This document shows, one piece after another, positions 6,630 through 13,064 of a stretch of 13,782 nt of DNA. The stretch is from JBOGXF01 sp050694275 (GTDB lineage: Bacteria; Actinomycetota; CADDZG01; WHSQ01): the NCBI GenBank assembly GCA_050694275.1, contig JBOGXF010000204.1, forward strand, positions 1-13,782, given 5' to 3'. A program made the position numbers and the translations under genes. Position 1 is the stretch's first letter. Every line of letters begins with the position of its first letter. The notes beneath the pieces were generated by a model. It was not told the DNA's origin. It made no database searches and saw only the letters and a program-made list of their open reading frames with translations.

Positions 6630-7640
6630 GACCGGCAGCTCCAAGAATGGATCGCGCCGCCCGAACTCGAGGTGAGCAGTTCCGATCGCGGTAAGGCTTT
6701 GGTCGTGGCGCCACCCGGAGTCGGTGCGCGTGTAGACCTCGACCGCCATGCTTGCGATCTCGGAGTTCGCGCAGTAGCGCGCGCTCCCGTCCGGATCCGT
6801 ATAGGCAACCTGAAACATGCGATCGATCTGAGCACGCCCCGCGCCGACGATCTTCCAGCGATCGTTCCGCGCGGTGAAAGCCCACGAGGGCATCTCGTAA
6901 TGACTTCTTGCCGTGAGCATCGGACGGATGTCGTTGAAGATCAGATCCTCACCGCGATACGACAAATAGAGCAGAGAAGTGGTGGGAGCGGGAACCGGGC
7001 CCAGGCTCGCCCGCGCCGCAACTCCTTCGAAGATCGCGTCCGGTGCCTCCTGGAAGCCGGAGCAATGAGCCCATGCCCACGACAGGGAATGCTTACGACC
7101 CCACCGATGCGACTGGCATCCCAAGTCACCATCGAACTCGAGTACGTCCGAATCCAACTTCACTGTGCCGGTGAACGGAACCGAAAGGTTGGGGCTGCAC
7201 ACGGTCGAAACTCTCTGCTCGACTCTGCGTCGGAGTTTGGCGGGAATGTGCTGGAAGCACCGCGTCGCGGGCTCGAAGTCCAGCGACCACTGTAGTGAGC
7301 GTCCGTTACGGGTGATCTCCCCCTCGAGATGGTTCTTCGACAACCACGCGTTGCCGATGCGAACGAGGGCCCCGTCGTCGCTTCGCTCCGTCCCCCCAAG
7401 CTGGTCGATCTGATGGCGCTGCTTACCGGCGAAGCTGCGCTCTCCCGCGGGATCGAAGTAAAAGCCCCACAGCTCGCAGTAGGGATCCCCATGCTTGGGG
7501 GCCGAGATCGTGTATCGGAGCCAGAGTCCCGCTCCCGAAGGCGAGTGATTAAGCGTTGCGTACCAGACCTCGAGGAAGGTGGCCGACTGACGGTCCCACC
7601 TCATCATGTTCTCGGTCCCGTCCGTGGTGAAGGCAGTCAT
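6621..7640 (-). CDS. CrtC / tocopherol-cyclase-like lipocalin-fold protein, function unknown
   Basis: This protein has 339 residues, no signal peptide and no membrane helix. Residues 24-62 carry EVWYATL, GAGLWLRYTISAP and ELWGFYFD. Residues 175-196 carry CQSHRWG then H, SWAWAHCSGF, which resembles the H-x-W-G...W-x-W motif of hydroxyneurosporene hydratase (CrtC), AttH and tocopherol cyclase. Those are two-lipocalin-domain proteins that often act on large hydrophobic molecules. The C-terminal half (SLLYLSYRG, WAFTARNDRWKIVGAGRAQIDR, SEIASMAVEVYTR) fits a second beta barrel. No specific substrate can be named. The ATG at 7640 is used; Met12 or Met13 are alternatives. No ribosome site is seen, but the glycosyltransferase stop lies 11 bases upstream, so the two are probably co-transcribed. 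Confidence 0.78.
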   Translation of the reverse strand: MTAFTTDGTENMMRWDRQSATFLEVWYATLNHSPSGAGLWLRYTISAPKHGDPYCELWGFYFDPAGERSFAGKQRHQIDQLGGTERSDDGALVRIGNAWLSKNHLEGEITRNGRSLQWSLDFEPATRCFQHIPAKLRRRVEQRVSTVCSPNLSVPFTGTVKLDSDVLEFDGDLGCQSHRWGRKHSLSWAWAHCSGFQEAPDAIFEGVAARASLGPVPAPTTSLLYLSYRGEDLIFNDIRPMLTARSHYEMPSWAFTARNDRWKIVGAGRAQIDRMFQVAYTDPDGSARYCANSEIASMAVEVYTRTDSGWRHDQSLTAIGTAHLEFGRRDPFLELPVSF

Positions 7641-7651
7641 TGGGAGCCAGA

Positions 7652-9022
7652 CTAGCGCGCGGTCGCGTGGGCAAGCAGGTCGCCCGCGACCGTCTTCCAC
7701 GACCACTTCCGGCGCGCGAACCTCGCCACGGCGCCCTCCATCTCTGCTCGCCCTGCCGGATCGAGGGCCAGAATCGCATCCGCCCCCCCGGCGATGCCGG
7801 CGATCGGATCGGCGGGGTCGTAGGTCAAAAGGCCGGGACTATCGATGGCGCCTTCGAGCGCGGCGCCCACCTCGCCGATTCCCGAATGGCGCGGAACCAC
7901 AGGGAGCACTCCGCACGCGGCCGCCTCGGCCGCCACCATGCCGAACGCCTCGGGGACAACGGACGGCACCAGCAGCAGGTCGAAGGTCGGCAGCACCCGT
8001 GAGAGGGGCTCGTGGTCGAGCCGCCCGGCGAACTCGACTTCGATCTCGGCTGCACGGCGCACGTAGCGAGGCCCCTCCACCGCGTCGATGAACGCAAGGA
8101 GTTGGTCCATCAGCGGCTTTTCGGCCGCACGCGCGATCGACGCGACCGCGTCGAAATCGCCCGACGAGATCGCGGCGGCGATCCGCCTCAGCTCGGGTTC
8201 GAACCCCCCATAACCGACCACGACGGCTCGGAGTCCTGTGGTAGTCGTCAGACCCAGCGCCGCCAGCAAGTGGTGCACGCCCTTGGAGACGATGAGCTTG
8301 CCCACGTACCCGATGGTCGGCGGCGCATCCGCGCGCCGCGCCATCGGTCCGAACAACTCGACATCGCATCCGGGGTTGACGACCACGGCGCGCTCGGCCC
8401 AGCCCGGAACCACCGACGCGGCCTCTCGCACCATGTACTCACTCCCTCCGATCACCACGCGCGCTCTTGCCAATCCTTCTCGCGCAAACTCTCGGTACCG
8501 ACTTTGCTTCTTAACCGCGAACTCGAGCGCGCTTCCGTGCAACTTGGCGACGAAGTCGGTCCGCGTCTGATCGCACGCCCTGGCGGCAATGTAGGGGCCC
8601 ATCACCTCGTGTCCGGTGATGATTGCCTCGGGACGATGTTCCTCGATCGCCGTGATCAGGGCATCGATGTTCGCGCGCGTGTAATGGTCGAGCTCCTCGT
8701 CCGTGAGATCGATGAATCGCTTGGCGATGAACCCCTCGTATTCGTCGTAGACGTAGACGGGTAGAACGTCGCCGACGGACGGTCGTACCACCCGGCACCG
8801 CCCACTTGCTTGCCGAACCCCCGTTGCCGTCACCGAGAAAGACCGATTGTCTTCGCCGAAGTCTCCCTGGGCGTCGACGAAAGAAAAGTCGCCGGCACGG
8901 CGATCCTGGCACAGAAGCAGCACGTCGTGGCCGACGTCGCGCCACTCGCGGGCGATGTTCGCGGTGTAGAGGTTGGAGCCGGACCCGCTCAGGAGATAGC
9001 CGTGCCACAGCACTAGGCGCAT
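7652..9022 (-). CDS. Family 4 glycosyltransferase (GT-B fold)
   Basis: A 456-residue retaining glycosyltransferase of the GT4 type, cytosolic or membrane-peripheral. The acceptor-side domain begins MRLVLWHGYLLSGSGSN with the glycine-rich loop at 11-17, followed by YLDxYEG-like VYDEYEGF (91-98), KLHGSALEF (160-168) and IGGSEYM (191-197). The donor domain has TIGYVGKLIVSKGVHHLL (237-253, sugar-nucleotide phosphate contact) and the EX7E motif with E358 and E366 in VPEAFGMVAAEA. About 60 residues separate GYGGFEPEL from EFAGRLDHEPL, longer than in many GT4 enzymes. The donor and acceptor are unknown; the set of WHGYLL-type enzymes is common in actinobacteria. The ATG at 9020-9022 starts at the conserved N-terminus. 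No ribosome site is seen, and AACACT lies six bases upstream as a weak leaderless candidate. Confidence 0.92.
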   Translation of the reverse strand: MRLVLWHGYLLSGSGSNLYTANIAREWRDVGHDVLLLCQDRRAGDFSFVDAQGDFGEDNRSFSVTATGVRQASGRCRVVRPSVGDVLPVYVYDEYEGFIAKRFIDLTDEELDHYTRANIDALITAIEEHRPEAIITGHEVMGPYIAARACDQTRTDFVAKLHGSALEFAVKKQSRYREFAREGLARARVVIGGSEYMVREAASVVPGWAERAVVVNPGCDVELFGPMARRADAPPTIGYVGKLIVSKGVHHLLAALGLTTTTGLRAVVVGYGGFEPELRRIAAAISSGDFDAVASIARAAEKPLMDQLLAFIDAVEGPRYVRRAAEIEVEFAGRLDHEPLSRVLPTFDLLLVPSVVPEAFGMVAAEAAACGVLPVVPRHSGIGEVGAALEGAIDSPGLLTYDPADPIAGIAGGADAILALDPAGRAEMEGAVARFARRKWSWKTVAGDLLAHATAR

Positions 9023-9081
9023 GACGACAGTGTTCTACGGGCCGAGCCCCGAATGCTCGCAATTCCGTTCGCGACCCCGGG

Positions 9082-9087
9082 TACTCT
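9082..9087 (+). promoter_or_regulatory. -10 element TACTCT placed for leaderless transcription
   Basis: TACTCT ends six bases before the ATG at 9094, and no Shine-Dalgarno sequence lies between. The hexamer and spacing equal those on the minus strand at 4160-4165. Transcription would start at or next to the start codon. Confidence 0.5.
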
Positions 9088-9093
9088 CTCGCA

Positions 9094-9693
9094 ATGCTCC
9101 TGGACAGGGTCTTCCGCCTGACGTTCCGTAATCTCTCGACCCTGTTCTTGCTGGTGGCAACGGTCAGCGTCCCGTTGCATCTCGGCTACGGGATCGTCTT
9201 TTGGGATGTCGTCGAGGTGCGCGAGCTGCACGACGAGATCGAGGACTTCCCTTCGCACGTCGCGGTTAACGGCGTCGGCCAGGACGATCTGAGAGTGGCG
9301 CGAGCCACGCTGGCCGGTGTCTTCGCCGTCGAGCTGGGACTCATCCTGCTTCTGACCCGCGCCGTCTCCCGCATCATCGACGTGGACGAGGCGGGCGGCG
9401 TCCCCACCGTGCTCGACGGGTGGTCGCACATCCGCTCGCCGACCGGGCGGCCCACAGGACCCGGGATCTCGATCTTCTTGATCACCTTCGCCTTCTCGGT
9501 CGCGGCCGGGATCCTCGCTTACCGCCTCCTGGCCTCGATCACGGACCTCTTGAGCGGGGGCGTTTTCGTTCTCGCCTCCCAGCTCGACCTCGCCGCGGCG
9601 ATCGCCCTCGGGGCCCCATTTGCCCTGGTCGGATGGGTTGTCGGGGCTCGTTCGGCTAAAGCGAAAGAGCCTGGCGTGCCGACCTTGTACTGA
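9094..9693 (+). CDS. Four-helix membrane protein of unknown function
   Basis: I do not recognise the family. The 199 residues contain four predicted membrane helices: about 15-39, 72-92, 125-147 and 158-184. A polar, acidic loop lies at 41-70 between helices 1 and 2, and a Gly/Pro/Arg-rich loop (SHIRSPTGRPTGPG) before helix 3. The N-terminus MLLDRVFRLTFRNLSTLF is amphipathic and basic, suggesting a cytoplasmic start. The ATG at 9094 follows a leaderless-type -10. The downstream FtsH-like protease gene begins 76 bases later on the same strand, so the two may be functionally linked, for example as substrate or partner, but this is only inference. The gene is divergent from the glycosyltransferase, with 71 bases between the starts. 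Confidence 0.8.
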   Translation: MLLDRVFRLTFRNLSTLFLLVATVSVPLHLGYGIVFWDVVEVRELHDEIEDFPSHVAVNGVGQDDLRVARATLAGVFAVELGLILLLTRAVSRIIDVDEAGGVPTVLDGWSHIRSPTGRPTGPGISIFLITFAFSVAAGILAYRLLASITDLLSGGVFVLASQLDLAAAIALGAPFALVGWVVGARSAKAKEPGVPTLY

Positions 9694-9769
9694 GGGGCAG
9701 GGATACCCCCGGATAAGTGGAAGAATCTTCTAGAGCAATCCGACCTCGGCTTGAGCCAGAAGGACGACC
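9694..9769 (+). other. Intergenic gap with a short dyad and the ribosome site of the FtsH-like gene
   Basis: This 76-base gap holds a perfect short dyad, GAAGA-A-TCTTC, at 9720-9730. It also holds AGAAGGA at 9758-9764, five bases before the TTG start at 9770, and this decides that start. GGGG...CCCC near 9694-9710 could form a weak hairpin but no T-run follows, so I do not call a terminator. No clear -10 is seen, so the FtsH-like gene may be read through from the gene before it. Confidence 0.4.
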
Positions 9770-11614
9770 TTGGACGAGAACAGGGCAACGGAAAGTGAGG
9801 CCGCTGCGCCGGCGGAATCGTTTCGGGTAGTTGCCAAAGAGCACCTCGCAGACGTCCGCGCAACGCGCGAAGGCAACCGCCAGAAACGCCTCCGCTACCT
9901 CCTGATCCTGAACCTCTTGGTGTTCGCCTACCTCATCCGGCGGGTGATCGACGACCGCCCACTCGAGTTCGGCCTGCCGACCCTCGGCCCCGATGCGTGG
10001 ATCTGGCTCTTCCCGGTGCTGATCCTGCTCCTGTTCGGGATGATGGTGGCCCTTCCCCTGGTCAACGGACGTTCCCCACACATTCGGTTCAGCGCGGAGG
10101 AGATCGGCATCCGGTTCGCCGACGTGAGGGGCATCGACCAGGTTCTCGAGGAAGTCACCCGCACGCTGCAGATCTTCCTGACCTACAAGACCTTCCGCGA
10201 GGAGCTCGGCGGTAATCCTCGCCGTGGGATCCTCTTCGAGGGCAAGCCCGGCACCGGCAAGACTCACCTCGCGAAGGCGATGGCGGCCGAGGCGGGGGTT
10301 CCCTTCTTCTTCGTGTCGGGTCCTGCCTTCCAGTCGATGTGGTTCGGCATGACCGCCTGGAAGATCCGGGCGTTCTTCCGACAGCTCAAGAAGGCGGCGC
10401 GCAAGGAGGGCGGCGCCATCGGCTTCATCGAGGAGCTCGACGCGATCGGTGGGTCCCGGGGGGGAGTCGAGAGTTATTCGGGTGACTCGGAGCAGCGGAT
10501 CGCCATTAACCGGTTCGTTGATTCCGGCAGCGGGGGCATGGTCAACGAGCTGCTCATCCAGCTCCAGAGCTTCGACTCACCGCCGTGGGGCAGGCGTGTC
10601 GTGAACTCGTTCAAGGGATTGTTCAACGCGTTCTTGCCGACTCACCGCCAGATCAAGAAGAGGGCCGTCCCCTATAGCAACATCCTCATCATCGGCGCCA
10701 CGAACCGGGCCGGTTCGCTCGACCCCGCGCTGATGCGGCCCGGACGCTTCGACCGCTCGCTGTACTTCGACATCCCCTCCAAGTCGGGGCGGCGAGACCT
10801 AATCGACTACTTCCTTCAAAAACGGGCGCATGCCCCCGACATGGACCGCGAGGATCTGCGCGAGGAGCTGGCAGCGATGACGCTCGGATACACCCCGGCG
10901 ATGCTCGAGCACATCCTCGACGAGGCGCTCGTGTGGGCGATCCGAGAAGATCGCAGAGAACTGGACTGGCGCGACGTACAGCGCGCCCGCTTGTCCGAGG
11001 AGATCGGCCTCGCCCAGCCCACCGCCTACACCGAGCGTGAGCGCAAGCTCATTGCGACGCACGAAGCGGGCCACGCGGTCGCGGCGCATCTGTGCGCAGG
11101 GGACCACCGCAAGCTAGAGGTCCTGTCGATCATCAAGCGCAGGCAAGCGCTCGGGCTGCTCGCCCATTCCGACACCGAGGAGCGCTTCACCCGGACTCGA
11201 TCCGAGCTCGAGGCGACGCTCAAGATCGCGCTCGGTGGGATGTGCGCGGAGATTCTCTTCTACGGCGAGTCCGGGACCGGGCCGTCCAACGACCTCGCCG
11301 CGGCCACCCGCCTCGCAGCCCAGATGGTCGGCTCGTTCGGCATGGGCCGCGCCCTCGTCAGCTACGACGCCGTCGACCACGGCCCCCACTCGTCGGCGAA
11401 TCTCGTCGCCAAGGTCCTTAGCAACGAGGAGGCGCGGCGTGAGGTCGAGGAGCTGCTCGATCTCATGAGAGACGAGGTGCTGGACCTGCTCGCCGAGAAC
11501 CGTGACCTCGTGGGGGCACTGCGCGATGCACTGCTCGACCACGAGGAACTCTTGGGCGACGAGATCCTCAGCGTGCTCGACAACGCGATCGCGGGGCGCG
11601 ACCAGAAGGCTTAG
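9770..11614 (+). CDS. Divergent FtsH-like membrane AAA+ zinc metalloprotease (M41)
   Basis: FtsH proteases are membrane hexamers that pull out and degrade membrane or unstable proteins. This one has 614 residues. Two membrane helices lie at about 41-58 and 76-96 with only ~17 residues between, so the usual ~70-residue external domain is missing. The AAA domain follows: RFADVRG (115-121), Walker A GKPGTGKT (158-165), pore loop WFG (191-193), Walker B FIEELD (219-224), and second region of homology TNR...LMRPGRFDR (311-329). The peptidase domain has HEAGH (431-435) and SNDL with D508 as the expected third zinc ligand. Oddities are Glu221 where FtsH has the Walker B Asp, and 85 residues between Walker B and TNR instead of about 41. 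The start is TTG with AGAAGGA at 9758-9764. A canonical ftsH probably exists elsewhere in the genome. Confidence 0.92.
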   Translation: MDENRATESEAAAPAESFRVVAKEHLADVRATREGNRQKRLRYLLILNLLVFAYLIRRVIDDRPLEFGLPTLGPDAWIWLFPVLILLLFGMMVALPLVNGRSPHIRFSAEEIGIRFADVRGIDQVLEEVTRTLQIFLTYKTFREELGGNPRRGILFEGKPGTGKTHLAKAMAAEAGVPFFFVSGPAFQSMWFGMTAWKIRAFFRQLKKAARKEGGAIGFIEELDAIGGSRGGVESYSGDSEQRIAINRFVDSGSGGMVNELLIQLQSFDSPPWGRRVVNSFKGLFNAFLPTHRQIKKRAVPYSNILIIGATNRAGSLDPALMRPGRFDRSLYFDIPSKSGRRDLIDYFLQKRAHAPDMDREDLREELAAMTLGYTPAMLEHILDEALVWAIREDRRELDWRDVQRARLSEEIGLAQPTAYTERERKLIATHEAGHAVAAHLCAGDHRKLEVLSIIKRRQALGLLAHSDTEERFTRTRSELEATLKIALGGMCAEILFYGESGTGPSNDLAAATRLAAQMVGSFGMGRALVSYDAVDHGPHSSANLVAKVLSNEEARREVEELLDLMRDEVLDLLAENRDLVGALRDALLDHEELLGDEILSVLDNAIAGRDQKA

Positions 11615-12471
11615 ACACCCGCGAACAGGTCGCTCTCGGGCAGCGCCGACGCGACCTTGGACTCGATCAGCGTGTAGTCCTCCCACGGATAGACACGCCG
11701 GTGCATCTCGTCGGGGATCGCGAACCAGAAACTGTCCGGGTCGATCTGCGTCGCGTGCGCCAGCAGGGCTTTGCTTCGCAGCTCGACGAACTCGGAGACG
11801 TCGACCTGAGTGGTGATCAGCGGTTCCTCGAAGCCGATGGAGTCCCAGTTCTCGAGCCATCCCCCGAAGGGGCTGTCGATGTCTTCGGCGAGCGCGGCTT
11901 CGTGAAGAGCGAGCATCCGCTGCTTTGTGAACGTTGCGAAGTAGTAGAGCTTGGCGGCTGCCCACGGCGCGCCCGCGTCGGGGAAGCGATCGGGGGCGGC
12001 AGCGGCGCGATATGCCTCGGTCCCCCATTCGTGCACCTTGACGTGGTCGGGATGCTCGTAGCCCTTGGACTCGTCGTAGCAGAGAATCACATCGGGCCGT
12101 TCCGCCCGGATGATCTTCACGAGGCGCCCCACCGCCTCATCCGGGTCGGCGTTGCAGAACGCGTCGGGATGGTTGTTTCCCTCAGAGTCCGGCATCCCCG
12201 AGTCTCGGTAGCCGAGTTGGTAAATGCGCTCCACCCGGAGGAGATCGCACGCGGTCTCGAGCTCGGCCTCGCGGATCTCGGCCATCCGCTCCTTGATCCC
12301 CGGCCGGTCCATGCGGGGATTGAGGATGTCACCTTCCTCGCCGCGCGTCGCGCAAACGAGCACGACGCGGACACCTTCGTTCGCGTAGCGGGCCATGGTG
12401 CCGGATCCCTTCGACGACTCGTCGTCGGGATGAGCATGCAACGCGAGCAGACAGCGAGGCTTCTTCGTCAC
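11611..12471 (-). CDS. mca: Mca, mycothiol S-conjugate amidase (PIG-L deacetylase family)
   Basis: Mca cleaves mycothiol-toxin conjugates so that the cysteinyl adduct can be exported as a mercapturic acid. The 286 residues are close to mycobacterial Mca. The zinc site is visible as AHPDDES with H14 and D17, plus H143 in YEHPDHVKVH. K21 in SSKG matches the lysine that separates Mca from the deacetylase MshB. GDILNP, GYRDSGMP, AHATQIDP and the final LPESDLFAGV also fit Mca. The start is the GTG at 12469-12471. It has no ribosome site but lies six bases after TAGCCT, so it is probably leaderless. The promoter lies inside a perfect inverted repeat. The stop TAA overlaps the TAG of the FtsH-like gene by four bases on the other strand. 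An MshB role is less likely. Confidence 0.93.
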   Translation of the reverse strand: MTKKPRCLLALHAHPDDESSKGSGTMARYANEGVRVVLVCATRGEEGDILNPRMDRPGIKERMAEIREAELETACDLLRVERIYQLGYRDSGMPDSEGNNHPDAFCNADPDEAVGRLVKIIRAERPDVILCYDESKGYEHPDHVKVHEWGTEAYRAAAAPDRFPDAGAPWAAAKLYYFATFTKQRMLALHEAALAEDIDSPFGGWLENWDSIGFEEPLITTQVDVSEFVELRSKALLAHATQIDPDSFWFAIPDEMHRRVYPWEDYTLIESKVASALPESDLFAGV

Positions 12472-12493
12472 GACGTTAGGCTACACGTCGTGA
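12468..12493. promoter_or_regulatory. Perfect 9-bp inverted repeat over the mca promoter and start (candidate operator)
   Basis: TCACGACGT (12468-12476) and ACGTCGTGA (12485-12493) are exact reverse complements separated by eight bases. The spacer holds the mca -10 TAGCCT, and the left arm contains the GTG start. A dimeric repressor bound here would block the promoter. The gap to the divergent TTG gene at 12543 is 49 bases, so both genes could be affected. Confidence 0.45.
12478..12483 (-). promoter_or_regulatory. -10 element TAGCCT of mca, placed for leaderless transcription
   Basis: TAGCCT reads toward the mca GTG and ends exactly six bases before it (AACGTC between). This is the same spacing as the TACTCT boxes at 4160-4165 and 9082-9087. 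No ribosome site is present. Confidence 0.5.
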
Positions 12494-12526
12494 AAACCAA
12501 TCCTTGCGGTTCCGACTGACCGCGGG

Positions 12527-12533
12527 AAGGAGG
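12527..12533 (+). promoter_or_regulatory. Ribosome binding site AAGGAGG that fixes a TTG start
   Basis: AAGGAGG is nearly a full anti-16S match and lies nine bases before the TTG at 12543. It rules out the longer reading from the TTG at 12504, in which this site would be inside the coding region. Confidence 0.75.
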
Positions 12534-12542
12534 ACGGCAAGA

Positions 12543-13064
12543 TTGGTTTTGGAAGACGAGCCGGCACGCGGCGACTACTTCGACCGCGCGAGAAGAGTGG
12601 CCGCCACCGGGCTGTTCGTTGCGGGCGTGCTTGCAGTGGCGGGCTCCCTTCTCCCGTGGGTCGAGGTCACCCCCCCTCTGGTCGTTCCCGAGGCCGAGGC
12701 AGAACGGGCAGACGCACTGATCGGGATCGAGATCTCCGACGGTCGGGTCGTCTTGGTAGCGGGGGTCGTGATCATCGCCGCGGCCGCTTTGCTCGTCCTG
12801 CGCCGCCGGTCCGGCTGGGCTTGGCTCGCGCTTGCGGCCTCGATTCTCGTGGGCGCGATCGGGATCTCCGACTACCGGCAGGTCTCCGGCTTTCGTCCGG
12901 AAGCCGGAGTGCAGCCTCCGTTCGTCCGCCGAGCAGAGCGCGCGGGTGAGGTCGACCCGGCGTTCGCGCTCATCCTCGTCGCCGCGGCGGGCATCGTCGG
13001 GTTGGTTGCGTCCGTAGGGGCGCTTGCCGCCACGCCCTCGGACAGACAGAGCGGACGTGTCTAG
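12543..13064 (+). CDS. Four-helix membrane protein of unknown function
   Basis: The 173-residue protein has predicted membrane helices near 18-38, 65-83, 88-104 and 137-158. The first helix ends in a GSLLPWVEV pattern seen in many small actinobacterial membrane proteins with a conserved LPW at the helix end. An acidic loop (VVPEAEAERADALIG) follows. A loop at about 106-135 carries FRPEAGVQPPFVRRAERAG. I cannot name a function. The start is TTG at 12543, chosen from the AAGGAGG site at 12527-12533; a TTG at 12504 would add 13 basic residues. Its stop and the stop of the opposing lytic transglycosylase share the palindrome CTAG at 13061-13064. It is divergent from mca with 71 bases between the starts. 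Confidence 0.78.
   Translation: MVLEDEPARGDYFDRARRVAATGLFVAGVLAVAGSLLPWVEVTPPLVVPEAEAERADALIGIEISDGRVVLVAGVVIIAAAALLVLRRRSGWAWLALAASILVGAIGISDYRQVSGFRPEAGVQPPFVRRAERAGEVDPAFALILVAAAGIVGLVASVGALAATPSDRQSGRV

Noticed and set aside
9694..9711. Possible terminator hairpin GGGG...CCCC after the membrane protein gene
   Set aside because: The stem is short and imperfect and no T-run follows; the next gene on the same strand may depend on read-through.
11701..12519. 272-codon plus-strand frame opposite mca
   Set aside because: Antisense to a gene with a clear zinc site; its sequence has no family features.
12504..12542. Earlier TTG start for the membrane protein at 12543
   Set aside because: A near-perfect ribosome site lies inside this stretch and points to the TTG at 12543.
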